Assembly (NCBI GenBank): GCA_030374765.1
Contig: JARGXX010000115.1
Span: forward strand, 558,001-622,000
Length of the DNA: 64,000 nucleotides
Direction: 5' to 3'
From: Agarophyton chilense
Taxonomy: Eukaryota > Rhodophyta > Florideophyceae > Gracilariales > Gracilariaceae
Part shown: piece after piece, positions 1 through 11,350 of the stretch
How the letters are laid out: each line of letters starts with the position of its first letter
How positions within the stretch are numbered: position 1 is the first letter of the stretch
Translations under genes and position numbers: made by a program
The notes under the pieces: generated by a model
Told to the model about the DNA's origin: nothing
The model's input: only the letters and a program-made list of their open reading frames with translations
Database searches by the model: none

Positions 1-77
1 CCTTCGCCGCAAGCGACCCATCGGCAGTCCGAACGCTGTCGCAGGTGTCTGCTCTCTCCGTTAGAGCGGATACTACC
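1..77 (+). repeat. 3' tail of a family-A chromovirus LTR
   Basis: The first 77 bases match the terminal part of the family-A LTRs at 32769 and 42615, read on the opposite strand. They share the core GCAGGTGTCTGCTCT and the ending AGAGCGGATACTAC. This is a third copy of the LTR end, here in plus orientation, with most of the LTR lying before the window. The MULE coding frame starts directly after it, so the LTR probably belongs to an element inserted into, or deleted against, that MULE. Confidence 0.8.
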
Positions 78-2333
78 GATGGGAAGTGTTTATTAATCAG
101 AGGGTACCTTATTTGCAGACTACTCGGTGACGAACACTATAAATGTCCATTCTCCTTCAAAGTTAGCTGGGTTCCTGTTTTTGGTAGAGAAGTTAATGAG
201 AATCTGAAGTGGGGTTGCCATTTTAATGTGTCTAAAGCACATCACAATCATTTTCCAAAACGTAGCTCTTTGGAGAGAAAGTTGCCACCCCAGATGGAAC
301 GTGAAGCAGAACACCTTAATGGCTCTGTACATCTTAGGTTCTCTGAGATACTTAAACGTCTTGAAGACAAGTACAGCGTTAAAATGGACCGCAACCTCTT
401 CCGCAAAAGCTTGAAGTATATTTCAGACACTGGAAACCCCAAAGACAAGGAGTGTATGCGCCTTTACAACAATTTTCTTGAGCTGCATTCGAAGCATAAA
501 GGAACTGTTGTTTATTGTTCGACAGATAAGCATTGCTTACTACAGATCGTGGCATGGAGCTTCAAGAAATAGCGAAAAGACTACGAGCGGTTTTGCATAG
601 TACCTGGAGTATGTCTGGACTGCAAGGCGGTAGCAAACCGCTTTGGCCTTCCGCTTGTTACTATTAACGGCTGAGATCACAGTGGAAAAGTGACAACGTT
701 CTTCATGGGCTTCCTCCCGAACGACACGGGAGCGAGTTTTGAATGGATCTTCAACAGGTTCAAGGAGTGTAGGAAGATCTCCCCGAGCTCTTTTTCAATC
801 GACTAGAGCGCAGCCACAATTGGAGCTCTGAAAAAGGTCTTTCCTCTCTCTTACATCATCCTCGACGACTGGTACATTAAACAGAATCAGAAAAGTAATG
901 TGGCCCGGTGGTGCAAGAAGATCAATAGAATGCTATGGATAGACTGTATGCAGGTAGATCTATATGAGCTACGGAAGAGCACTACAATCGAAATATTCCA
1001 GCTGAAGCGATCACAGTTTAACCAAATGTACTTCACGAACTTCTCCCATCCCCTTCCGCGATAGTACAAGTTCCTGTACCATGAAAATCCTCCGATGCTC
1101 GTATCTTGCTAAAAGGACATTTATCTGCCGCGACGATTCCTTTACCAAGGCACCGGATATACTGAAAGTTCGAACGCTCGCTATCACCGGCTCATCGTGT
1201 CCCATAAGGTCCTGTTCTCTGAGGTTCGTTTGGAAATGAAAACCATGACGGACCGCCTTTATGCAGAGCGTTAGAGAGAAATATCGGTACAGCACACAGC
1301 CATCAGGAACAAGCTGCTCGATTCATCACTTCAAATTCCCCGTGTTGCCGCGAATACCCTCGTTTCCACCAATACTACATATAGTCTGAAGAAGTTCTTA
1401 GAGTCCGGCCTGAGACTCTCTCGATACCTCACGGTATTCAAGGCTTACGTCTCTCCAGTGAGCTCTGTCGATTGGACAGTATAAGAGATGGAGCTTGAGA
1501 ATCTTAACAGGCCTCCAGATACTCTCGTTGCAATCATGAACCTAAAGTTCACATTGGCTTCTTCTTCAACAGGGAGTATCCCGTCCGTGACGAGCTTTAG
1601 CCTCTACATTTCTGCAGAAACTGAAGAGGATCCGCAAATCAGGGCAGGATGTACGTGCTTCTGTTTCACTGCAGATGGATTTCCCGGCTGCCATATAACA
1701 CGTATTTCATGTGTTTACTCACAAATTACCGATAGATGGCCAGATGTTGGAGAACTTCTGGGCAATAGACTACTCATTGAACAGTTTTGGCTTCCATATT
1801 GGCAAAGAAACCGATACGACTGGACGCTACAACGTATTTTGAAGCTCAGGGGCGTCATGGGATCAGTTTGCAGCGAGGAACACATCAGATCTTCAACAGC
1901 CCTACTGGAAGCCAATATTGATCAAACAGCAAATGAGGATCACATTGTAGATGTAGCTCCAGTCGACGTGGTAGCTGGATTTAGAAAGCAACAGCGAGAA
2001 GAGATATCGAGCAATACGACTTATGCCAAGTGTACCAAACTTTGCGAGCAGATGCATAGGGTGGCTCAAAGTTTTGGTTCTGTTGCTATCCGAAGTCTGA
2101 TAAGGTATCTTGAAACCGGTCTGAACGATCTTAACAAGGACAATTACCCTTCCAACTCTGCATGTCCCATTCCCATTCGAGATACTCAACTGGAAGAGGT
2201 GATGCCAGAAGTTCCAGATATCTTTCATCATACGGGTACGAACAAGCATCATTGCATTGAAAACCCAAACAGGGGATTGGATAAATCCCGAAAGCTTGAG
2301 AAGTCGTTTCTTGAGCGTAGTCGCAAGAGATAA
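78..2333 (+). pseudogene. MULE (Mutator-like) transposase, decayed
   Basis: A single reading frame runs from the LTR junction to 2333 with about seven in-frame stops (TAG at 570, then TGA, TAG, TAG, TAA, TAG, TAA) and no indel needed. MULE transposases cut and paste DNA with a DDE nuclease. Visible parts in order are: an N-terminal region with HHNHFPK, as in FAR1/MULE DNA-binding segments; a core with CLDCKAVANRFGLPLVTIN near 620-670 (first Asp); FLPNDTGASFEWIFNRF near 705-760; SFSID before a stop near 800 (second Asp) followed by GALKKVFP; and a C-terminal SWIM-like zinc segment CTCFCFTADGFPGCH near 1650-1695. The 5' end is missing and adjoins LTR sequence. The stops are nonsense changes in an otherwise intact frame, so this is a dead copy. 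A domesticated FAR1-like gene is unlikely given the stops. Confidence 0.75.
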
Positions 2334-2668
2334 AAGACTAATTCCTTTGGTTTCCATATTGATCGGATGCAAAGTGTTCTTCAGCATCAGACTACAGAGT
2401 CTGCAGTACAGCTGGCCGTCAATATCGTTGATAATTTTTATGTCTACAGCAGAAAGTAGATGAAATGGATTTTGAGTTAGTTGAAAGTGAAAGGTGTTTT
2501 TGTGGAACGTATACCTTTTAAAACTGTAAAAGGTAATGATAATAGTTGGCGTATGACATTGGTATTGAAGTTTGGTATTGAAATACACATCCATGCTTGG
2601 TTTGTAATAAAACAGCCAAAAACGGTTATCTCGCTGATCGCTTCGTGATTTTTGATACGAAGCATAGC

Positions 2669-2808
2669 CCTGAGAATGCTCCCAGCTCTTCGAAGCCGTT
2701 TTCTGTAGCACCCGAAAATGCTCTCAGTTCGTGGAAACCGGTTACCGCAGCACCTGAAGACTGTTCCAGCTTGCAGCAACTGAAGATGCTCCCAGCTTAT
2801 GGAAGGCG
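2669..2808 (+). repeat. 42-bp tandem repeat (14-codon units) in a short ORF
   Basis: Two clean 42-bp units (2669-2710, 2711-2752) are followed by a diverged third stretch to 2808. In the open frame 2597-2839 they encode PENAPSSSKPFSVA and PENALSSWKPVTAA, then PEDCSSLQQ. The period is a multiple of three and the reading frame is kept, which hints at a repeat-containing protein. The ORF is only about 80 codons and I do not recognise it. Confidence 0.55.
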
Positions 2809-2839
2809 TCTACACGACTGTACAACCAGTGATAAGTGA

Positions 2840-4141
2840 TGCCAAAACGCGCGCGCATTTTTGGAGTTGCGCTAGAGCTTAAGCTTTGAAATGATGTCAC
2901 AGTGCAAAATGAGCACCATTGACTACGCTTGTGCGTCACGCTTGCGTGTAGCGCTAGCGGAACCAATGAGAGTTCCCTCAAGCGTAATTGGCATATGCAT
3001 TTGCTGAATGACCCAATAAGCGGAACTGGACGTAAGGATTTAGTAGGATCCAGTCTATTTGGCATGTTTTTATTGGGTACTAAGTACCTTACAGTGGATG
3101 ATGAATACAGTGAGGATCACCCCCCTTTTTCATAAGGATCTGGGGGTGTTTTCACACATACCACACAGTACGTAGATTCTCCATAAGCCCTGGAAAGGTA
3201 TCAGAGAAGAACGCAGGGTGGGAGGACGAAAATTTATTGTAGCTCGCTTCAGAAGCAAGCAACAGGCGGGAATCTTCGTCGTAGCGTTGGGAAAAGCGTT
3301 CTTGACCACACGATTAAAAAATTGTACTTAAATTGGTGAATTGCCAACCTCCAGAGCCCGATCGAAACAAAAGCTGTTCCAATTCACCCTGGTCTGGAAT
3401 GGTAGTATATTTCGCCCAACCACATACCGCATTCAAGATGCTCCAGACAATGGGACAAATGGGTAACTAAATCGCCTTTTTGAGGCAAGAATATACAAAC
3501 CCGGCCGTCCCACTACTATAAGCTAAAATGTAAATAAAACGAGTGTGAACGTTTTATTTGGAAAAGAAATGAAAGTCATAAGCCGAAAGAACACTCGCTT
3601 CTCTGACCGACGACACAAAAGCAAAGAGAACGGCAAGTATCTATCCCCAGTCATTGGTATCTCAGTTGTAAACCATTTCACTCCTCCCTTTCTTGTTGCT
3701 GCCTGGGAAAGCGCCGTTCCATCGCAGATAAACCCGATCGATCAACACAACTCCAAGTTGCTTCCCCTCAAATTTAAACTGTTGAGTAGTATGAACTGTA
3801 TACCAAGCGGAACTGCCGTTAGATGGCCGAAAAAGCGCTCAATAAATCTGCAATCATTGTCCAAACTCATATGTCACTTTGCAAAGCTCTTGAGGCGATA
3901 CGTTCCGCTAAACGAAACGAATTCTCTTCATTTGGAGGCATGTTGTTCACGAAAAGGCCTTTTTTGGCTTGATGTATGTAATACGTACTCTTGTGGTAGA
4001 TACAGAAGTTGTTGCGTCGAAGCTACTGACGATTTACTGTCGCTGTGTCGCTCTACTAGAGCCATAAGTACTACTCGTTGTAGCCACTTGGCCTCCAGCC
4101 TTCTAGTCTCTGAAACATGAAAAAGTAGAGCTGCACTGTCC
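2840..4141. other. No recognisable gene
   Basis: I see no element or conserved gene here. An open frame of 191 codons lies at 3545-4120 (+; GTG at 3545, first ATG at 3569) with no recognised motif. Its amino-acid make-up (many Ser, Leu, Arg, Cys) does not set it apart from chance. It could be the N-terminal side of the pogo-like scrap that follows, but I cannot show that. Confidence 0.4.
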
Positions 4142-4247
4142 CAGTGCTCCAAATTGAGCGCAGTGTAGAACCCAAACGTCCGTATCGGACAACGCAGTGC
4201 TCCAAATTGAGCGCAGCGTAGAACCCAAATGTCCGAATCGAACACAC
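4142..4247. repeat. 53-bp direct repeat, two copies
   Basis: Two adjacent 53-bp units, 4142-4194 and 4195-4247, both begin CAGTGCTCCAAATTGAGCGC and differ at only a few positions. This is a simple local tandem duplication. Confidence 0.85.
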
Positions 4248-4480
4248 ACCACATTCCAGTCTTGCATCTCCCACCCAACACGTCCTTTTTTTTCCAACCT
4301 TGTGACTCGTTGATTAACAAACGTTTCAAACCCAAAACAAAAGAACTTCCTGACCCCCGTGTAACTTACAGGATAGCATGCAAACGGACCTTCAAAATAC
4401 AAATAGCGGTAGCAGCGCATCGTGTTGTTACTTCAAATCAATCATTTGCAGTTTCAGCAGGATTGGATTGCGGACAATGA
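4229..4480 (+). pseudogene. Possible pogo/Tigger-type DDE transposase remnant
   Basis: The frame contains LPPNTSFFFQPCDSLINKRF at about 4271-4330. In pogo/Tigger/jerky DDE transposases the segment just before the third catalytic residue reads roughly LPPNTTS-x-x-QP-x-D-x-G-x-x-x-x-FK, and this matches LPPNTS, QPCD and the phenylalanine in order and spacing. No other transposase block is recognisable nearby, and the rest of the frame is unremarkable. If real, this is a short relic of the C-terminal catalytic region. The claim rests on one motif. Confidence 0.35.
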
Positions 4481-6496
4481 ATTTTCAATTTATAGTAATC
4501 TGAAGCGCACTACGAACGAACAATGCAGACAATATAAGGAATACCATAAGGCTTCGTGCACACTGCTTTATAAGCTCGGACGCCAGGATCTTCGAAAACG
4601 TTCAATACAATATTGGAACGTCGTCAAATCCAGCGGAACTCTAGACCACTATTGAACATGTATCGCAAAACCAAGACACTACGAACCGGGTTCTTTGATA
4701 ATGCTCATCTCTAGGCGCACCAACCCGAAACAGTCAGACGGAGAAAAGTCCCATTGGTGGCACGCTAGCGCTTTGGCTTACAAAGAATAAGCACTGCCAA
4801 CACCTTGCGCGTACTTTTGAAGACAACAAAAACTGTTTATGGATACATAAAAATATGGCAGTCTCGAACAGGTCAGATGCAGCGCAGGCTGGAGCCCATG
4901 GAGATTGTCGAGTGGAACAACTTAATATTCCAAGTTTGTGGCCTTTCGGAAAAGAAGATGTACCGATAGCTGAGTGGTTGCGACGAAGTTTTGGATGGTG
5001 GGCAAATGCGTATGTTGCTTTACGCCCGGAGCATGCAAATCGCGGGGCTGGGCCTGTTGCGCGCGCTTGCGATCGATGCGCTCGACGCATTAAAGGGAGT
5101 TGAAGGCCTGGTGGCGACGTCCCTAATAAAGCCATAACCTAGTCATCATTTGATGGATTTGCAACTGAAAAAGTCTATGTTTCTGATGGCAGGCTGCCAT
5201 TGTTTTTCAGATGCAACATGTGTCCCAAATTTAACCGATGGGATTGCTAAGCCTTTACCGCATGCATCGTCTGTCTTTTTCTGCTCCTTCTGCTGTGCGC
5301 GGCCTCCCCTTCCATCCCGTCCACCACCTTTTGCCTGTGCATTTCGCACTGCAGTCGCAGATTTGGGCTGCGAATACACGCCTTCCAGTGCTTTCGCCAT
5401 GCCACCGAAATAGTGCTGCAAACTTAACCAAGTTTGGGTGTTTTCCGTTCCTTTAGCGTCTTTTGAAAGGTTGTGGTACCGAGCAACCTGTATCGTAACT
5501 ATGAGAGTGATGTATCGAACAAACGGTAGCCCAACGTGGTAGCAGTTTTTCATGGATTGATGCTCGCTCTTGTGAGTTCAAGCACCGTGGGTAAGCTCTA
5601 TATATTATTCTAGAGTATCTATATAGCCTACGATGGTTCCAAATGCGGAAGCTCTTCCAATCAGGTGAGCAACCTTTGAATAGCAGGATATCCGAAAGGG
5701 TCGCAACCCAAACGAGATGCATGTGCATCCAAAACGGCTTCCGTAACGATCCCAAAGAGGTGACAGCGACTGTAGCTCTTGATAGTCTTGTTCAGAAATG
5801 CGGCTGTAAAATTTCAGTATAAAGAGAGCCACGAGGTCAGATCAAAGGCAGGCTAGGATCAACTAAAGCTCTGTCTCCGATCGAAGGACAGTTGTAGCTA
5901 CTTCTAGAGATAACTTACCGGTAACTAATAAGATGTCCAGTAGAACACAAAGCTTGGCTTGCTCCTCAGAAATCCAATCAGATCTTCGGTCGAATCGCCC
6001 TACCAGTCTCAGTATTACATTGGCAGTTTGGTAACCAACACTGCCCATTTCCAACAGGGCGACTCGAAGGCGGCAGCTACACATTTCGCATTTTGACTCG
6101 CTGGCACATGAGACTCATTCATTCTGTTGGCTTAGAACATGATCTGTCACAGGAGTTTTCAACCTTTCTGTAACCCTAATCCTTCATTGCACGGTGAACC
6201 CCCGTTAGGCTGGTTTGCTCGAGTTGAATAGTCAAAATACGAAGCGAATCAAGCCTCGTAGCATCCAGCTTTGAAACACAGAAACGAAGTCAGTCAAGCC
6301 GCTCTGCGGGCGACTATTCGCAAACTTCATATAAGTTACACGCTGCCAGTCAGAAATTTTCAGCTTTGAACATGACACTTTTTGTTTACATTGGAACCAT
6401 TAATGAATTTCTAACAATGGAAAGCACTCAAACAAAAGACAGTGCTCAATATGCTCTGCATCATTCTCCTTTAACTAGCTCGCACATACAAGTGTT
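4481..6496. other. Unassigned region with several minus-strand open frames
   Basis: No element is recognised. Minus-strand frames follow one another at 6084-5863 (73 codons, helix-rich, with DILLVTGKLSLEVATTVL), 5832-5605, 5755-5453 and 5553-5146 (135 codons with a Gly/Lys-rich middle, AKGGGRDGRGGRAQQKEQKK). They could be exons or frameshifted pieces of one unknown gene transcribed leftward, since their order is consistent. Nothing in the sequence proves it, and chance frames are equally possible. Confidence 0.25.
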
Positions 6497-7201
6497 CTAT
6501 TCCAAAGAGTCGCGTGTAATCCTGAGATCATGTTTGAGGCTGCGACGGACTGTGCCCCGCAGACAGTTCACACCCTCGCTTACGGACGGCCGAGATCCGA
6601 CTGCCACCATGATGTCAGTAACGGAGCAATACCCCGCGTACCTAGACAGAACGAGCACAGTACGGTTCGCGTGGGATGGAATGAGCCAGTGACTTGGTCG
6701 AGCACAACTCGGCAAAATCTTTGTGATGTAGAACATTTCGGCCAAGTCCCGTCCACTCGCCAATTGATTATGACAAAAGAAAAAAATGTCTCCCACAACC
6801 GCGTCGTTCTTCGGCGTGTTATCCCAGAATGGGTATTCGTCTCCTCCACCAAATTTTGTAAGCTCTGCCATGTAATCGTTTTTGGCGCAAACGCTTAACA
6901 CTGATTTAGGATTTAGAACATTCACTGGAGTCAATATTAATTGACTGTTAGTCAGAGTCAAAAAGGGGCCACTCCTTGATCCAGTTTCAAGCTTGACAGG
7001 AATTTTTTGAATTCTTTGTAAAAAAGGATTTCGGCTCGTGACCATCGCAACAGAGGGTTTCTTTTTCTTATTTGTCACTGGAGACTTTTCCATATTACAA
7101 CTGAAATGTTTCGTTCCTGACTGTTGCCGAACGCGACGAAGGCAGCGGAATCGTTTTGCGGAAAGAGCTGGACAAGAGTCAAGTACTGTAAAAATGAACA
7201 T
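6497..7201 (-). CDS. Hypothetical protein, 234 aa
   Basis: An uninterrupted frame from ATG at 7201 to 6497. I do not recognise the family. An internal Met at about 7096 opens a Lys-rich stretch (MEKSPVTNKKKKPS) and could be the true start. The C-terminal half has the feel of a folded domain: DEYPFWDNTPKND, then VGDIFFFCHN, RPSHW and NRTVLVLS, with alternating hydrophobic residues typical of beta strands. There is no signal peptide or clear membrane segment. The minus frame is much longer than any plus frame here, although short overlapping plus frames exist. It lies alone between unassigned stretches, so context gives no hint. It is one of the few unbroken frames above 200 codons in the window and may be a host gene or an old captured gene. 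Confidence 0.45.
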   Translation of the reverse strand: MFIFTVLDSCPALSAKRFRCLRRVRQQSGTKHFSCNMEKSPVTNKKKKPSVAMVTSRNPFLQRIQKIPVKLETGSRSGPFLTLTNSQLILTPVNVLNPKSVLSVCAKNDYMAELTKFGGGDEYPFWDNTPKNDAVVGDIFFFCHNQLASGRDLAEMFYITKILPSCARPSHWLIPSHANRTVLVLSRYAGYCSVTDIMVAVGSRPSVSEGVNCLRGTVRRSLKHDLRITRDSLE

Positions 7202-8769
7202 CGTTTAAATCAAAAGATGATGAACAAACGGCAATATGAATTTCAGTTCTGCCCCAGCTTTGTGCTTCATTCCGCAAATTAAGAACCGTGGTTCTATTTT
7301 TGGAATCTTGGGCTCCACGTGTCTCCAGCTTTGCCAAATGTTTGCATCTCGGCGCTGTCATGCTTTTCCGTGTCCACTGCGTGTAAAGACGGTTGATGAC
7401 TGGTCAACAACTGTAATGTTTAATCACCCAACAGGATCATTGGCAAGGGAACTAATTTATTATGTTCATGCACTTTTTTCGACAGGATGATTTTTCATCT
7501 TCAGCTGCTGATGAAGCAATAGTGACGTTCAAAAAGAACGACATTTTATGAATTTGCGTGTCACAATCCGAGAAGTTAGATACAAGGAGAGAATTGACGA
7601 ATCTCAAGCGTTAATTTTTTCACGCTCATTCTCGAAACAAGCTGAAGAACGCACCAAATCTTATAATGGTTAGAACTAAGGGGGGTTGGGGGTTATTCGC
7701 GTTTAATTCTCGAGCTACGGCTTTTACTTGTTGCAACGTTGCAGTTTGGTATTATACTCGCACAAGCATTCGAAAGCTTTTATATTTGGTACATTACACG
7801 AAGGTATAAATGGCGTAATTTTGATACATTCGTGACTCGAAGCTCTACACGTTGGACACAGCCATGTGTTTAACCCTCTGAGCGAGGGCTTCGCAGAGGT
7901 GGTGCAATGTAGCGCTAGGATATAGAGAGCAGAGCGCCGTGGACGTAACCACTTCAAGCTAGATATTCAACCCAAGGCTTGAATCAGCCCTACCTAGTAT
8001 TTACGTACTAGATTAGAGTTTTACGGATTGCAAGCTACGTTACAGCCTTACCACCGGCCCTAACGGCTACCAAGTTAGACTACAGATTAGACTCCAAAAT
8101 GGAGCTCCCGACTCGACTTGCCGTTTATCTCAAACGGCAAGCACGACCCGGACGAGCCACAAAAATCAAAAAAGGGCACTTCTCAAAAAAACAGTGCTCT
8201 TGCCTGCATTTGCATTACACCTTTAGCACATCATTACAATTGGTCGAATCTATATCACGTTCCTCGCTGTGGAGAGATTGGATATCAAAGAAGGAACAGG
8301 AAGACAGTACTGTGACTTACTTGAGTGGTGAACGACAAAGCAGAGCAGCAAGTAGAATTTACTGTTCTTGTGACGCTTGCTGGAACCAGTAGAACAAGAT
8401 AAAAGCATTAGCTTTTGGTCACCTGCGTAGTTGGAGCAAGAACACTCACAACAGAAGTAAACCACTTTGGTCTCTACAACTGCAACCAGCTCTTTGACGA
8501 CTACCTCGGTGTCATTCCCCTGAAATGACGCAGCGTACTATTCCAGCTCTGAATAATCCAGATCTGAACCTGAAATACCATGCCAAGGCGTAGCATGTGA
8601 CGAGTACTCCGAATCGCTGACTCTGGACTAACGTGCGTCTACTATACACATTGGTTCTAGGTTCCTTGACACTCTTCACTTGAACCATTACCCTCCTTCT
8701 CCGAAACAAAAGTGTACGACTTCTCTAGTCTGGCACTCCAAGCTAGGGCAAGCGTCACCACCACTGTAC
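7202..8769. other. No recognisable gene
   Basis: I found no coding signal I can name. Only short frames occur (for example 8099-8392 plus, 7957-7724 minus). The stretch includes one copy of a dispersed repeat at about 8095-8250, listed separately. The right end runs into the truncated RT/RNase H edge of the B1 gypsy fragment. Confidence 0.4.
8095..8250 (+). repeat. Dispersed repeat, copy 1 (pairs with about 32215-32365)
   Basis: The two stretches share AACGGCAAGC followed by GACC and GGACGA, and then parallel wording: AAA runs, CAGTGCTCTTGCC against CAGTACTTTTGCC, TTTGCATTACACC against TTTTCATTACGTC. I judge them diverged copies of one element. The identity of the element is unknown; an LTR leader or short interspersed element is possible. 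Boundaries are approximate. Confidence 0.5.
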
Positions 8770-9305
8770 CGTCTTCATCACCTAGCTCCTTTTATCAATC
8801 ATCGTTTGCATCCACTCAAACCTTTTTTCAGCCAATCGAACAGATTTTGTGCCCGTGGTACTCTATCTTCTGGTCGAACAATATGCACTTTCTTACCTTT
8901 AGAGTGACTACAGCCTTTCTCAGAAGATCTATCACGGTACGAACGTGCTCGTAGTGCTCCTCCATGTTTTTTGAGTAGATCACCACATCCTCTATATACA
9001 CCAATGCAGTTGTCTACCTTACATCCGACATTATAATTTCAAGAGCCCTTTATAAGGTTGCTCGCGCATTGCGTAAACCAAAAATGCATCCAATGGATTC
9101 GGTAAAGACCAGCGTGACAGATAAACGCGGTCTTATATCTTTCCTCCTCTGGTATTTCTATTGACAAATAGCCACAGTTTGCATCCCATGTGGTGGATAT
9201 ATATTTGTGCTCCCTAGGAAATTGAATCATACGTCCATTCTTGGTATCATATACGAGTCTCTTATTGTAATGGAATTCGACGTCTGAAAGTCGATACAGA
9301 ACCAC
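8770..9305 (-). pseudogene. B1 reverse transcriptase remnant
   Basis: DANCGYLSIEIPEEERYKTA and CHAGLYR at 9305-9100 match the B2 RT segment NANCGY, QIEIPEED and CHAGLYC. Further down, on the minus strand near 8960, the catalytic box reads VYIEDVVIYSKNMEEH against VYEDDVVIYSKTMEEH in B2, so the first Asp of YxDD is replaced by Glu. In-frame stops and a frame change occur between 9060 and 8960. The segment HGHKI near 8860 matches GHKI in B2 and is the last recognisable homology. Confidence 0.75.
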
Positions 9306-10059
9306 ACTCGCGTTGATCTTCGTTTTCTACAAGCACCACGAGGTTTACCTGTTTCGTATTCGCGGGTCCAATCACCCTTTCAATGAACATTCTCTGTAGC
9401 TCCTGTACTTCTTTTTTCAACGGTTCCGGTAGATAGAGTATCCTTATTTTGGTTTCTTTCAGTATGAAGGCCTATGTTTATTTCTTCTCTCCAGTTCTTT
9501 ACCTGATCCAATTCCATGTTGGTGTCGTTTTTCTCTCTGTTTCGGCGTCTTCCTTTACCTTCTGGTTTTTATTCTCCCTGGCCTCCCCCGTCCTTATCGT
9601 TAACGTCCAGGTGAGACTATGACGGTCTCATTGTGGAGATGTGACCTGGAGCCGCAAGCACTAAGCCGATAACGGTATTTTGGGGGGTTTTAACATATAG
9701 TTGCTGAAGTTAGTGAGGTATACCTTGAAGGTTTTGTTCTATATATTCTCCGTCATCCCATTTTCCAGCAAGGTCGTGTGTTTATCCACCCACTTTGCAG
9801 GGTTTTGAATGGATACCATACGTGGTCGCAAGGATGTGACTTGTACTACCACTTGGTGGGAACATGGAATGGATACTGTATAAGCTAACCGGACCTTATT
9901 GGATATTGTACTTTCTGGTTGGTGTGTAATCTTCCGTATGGTGTTCTGTTTCTGGGGTCCTGTGTGCGTACCAATAATGGAAATGCATGGTCCATTGTTA
10001 AAAAGCACCGTATAGGATCTGGGTAAAATACCCCGGATGTGGCGGTCGCTGAACGATGT

Positions 10060-10777
10060 TCCCTGAATTCAGTCTGTTGCCCGTCGGTTGTTCACGATAA
10101 AATGGACTCTCAATTTCAGGGTTTTAACTATGCCGATGAGTGTAAGGTAACGGCGGACTGAAAGAGGTCCATTGTAGCATCCACGAGTGGGTTCTGCAAT
10201 GTGTAGGGCTGTATCCTGTCCAAAAACCTTGGTTGTAGTAGTCTGGCATTCACCGAATTGGGTCTTGCTCCTATATCCAGGACGGTAACACATGGAACCA
10301 GATGGTTGGTAGTAAATCCAAGGGTGATGTTTGCCTTATAGTTACTGTATTTAAGGGAGCATATATTGACTGGGTCACCCATAACTCTTCCCTTCCAGTG
10401 ACCAATAGGTACTCATCCATACCTCAACCAGACGGTATGAGATAGGCTTCCTAGTGGGCCCAGTTGAGGGGTGGACTTGACTCCAACCGGTTGTCGTTTT
10501 CCCCCTCGTAGACGGGCTCAGTTTACTGAGTTCGGTACTTGACCAAAATTGATTTGTCGAGGTGCCATGGGGCGCGTACTCGCGTTATTTTCAGGACGAA
10601 CTGCGGAGGGCTGGGGACCGAAGACAGGAGCATGGTTCGTGTCTGAGGAGCAACGCTTGTATACTGCGTAGCCAAATGGTGGGGAGATAAATAAAACCAG
10701 CAAAGGAAGTTGCCTGTCGCGGGGTCTCTTAACGCCATTGTGGTTGGTCTAGGTTGAAAATTATTCAGGAATATCAT
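10060..10777 (-). pseudogene. B1 gag zinc knuckle and aspartic protease remnant
   Basis: The frame 10777-10523 (ALRDPATGNF, then LSPHHLA) aligns with the B2 frame at 47561, which reads ALRDPATGNL and LSFHHLA. In B1 the CX2CX4HX4C knuckle has lost its second and last cysteines (CWFY and QY). The protease follows at about 10382-10128 with VLDIGARPNSVNARLL, where B2 has FLDTGAGPNLVNARLL. The catalytic DTG has become DIG, so the protease is dead. The rest is continued in another frame (10293-10069), implying at least one frameshift. Confidence 0.75.
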
Positions 10778-11350
10778 TGCAGTTCTGTATAAGGGCTGCC
10801 CACTAACTTCAGTAGCATATGGTACTGCAAAACCTAATGGTGTGGGGCAGATACCATCGTTGAGGGAGTCGACGGTGGTGCCGAAGATGACCTACCAGCT
10901 ACTGAACTTGCCCAGTTGGATCTGGGGAGCGAATGTTCCCCGACCTGAGAGCTGTCAATCAGATGAGTCGCTTGCCCATGACCCGTCATTGGTCGTGGAT
11001 GCTTCTTCGATGCCGAAGGCTGACCGTTTCGGTATATCTTTTGTCCCTTTCGGTGTGATGGTCAGACTGACAAGGGAGGATACGCTGCTTTTTGTTCTGT
11101 GATATCGTGTGCTCGCATATCCATGAACACATATTTGCTTGAGGTCTTGAAACTTTTACTGGGTAAAAGCTCGGTGAGCAGTGTTGCGACGGATTCCTCG
11201 ATGATTTTTAGGCCAGACACTTCAAAGAGCGATCAAAGCAGTGAATGCATCTGCAATTTCAGTAGGGGCTATAGAGCAACATTGGGTTGTGGTAAGAATT
11301 CCATCGGGGGAGGAAGCAGAAGGACGTCTGTTCTCGGTTCAGAAGATGAA

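Larger units (their letters stand above)
8770..11350 (-). mobile_element. Ty3/gypsy chromovirus family B, fragment B1
   Basis: This is a reversed, internally ordered fragment of the element seen complete at 45298-55430. On the minus strand, from high to low coordinate, it holds the end of gag (about 11090), a zinc-knuckle/protease segment (about 10777-10060), a linker matching 48540-48760 (about 9720-9600) and RT (about 9305-8770). It breaks off in the RT/RNase H connection near 8770. No LTR, integrase or antisense ORF is attached, so it is a truncated relic. Left and right limits are approximate. Confidence 0.8.

Noticed and set aside
1902-2711. 269-codon minus-strand frame
   Set aside because: It lies antisense to the MULE transposase C-terminus, and its content mirrors the complementary coding strand. 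No motif.
10842-11102. Plus-strand frame over the B1 gag end
   Set aside because: It is the complement of gag sequence homologous to 47270-47480 and is explained by the B1 element.
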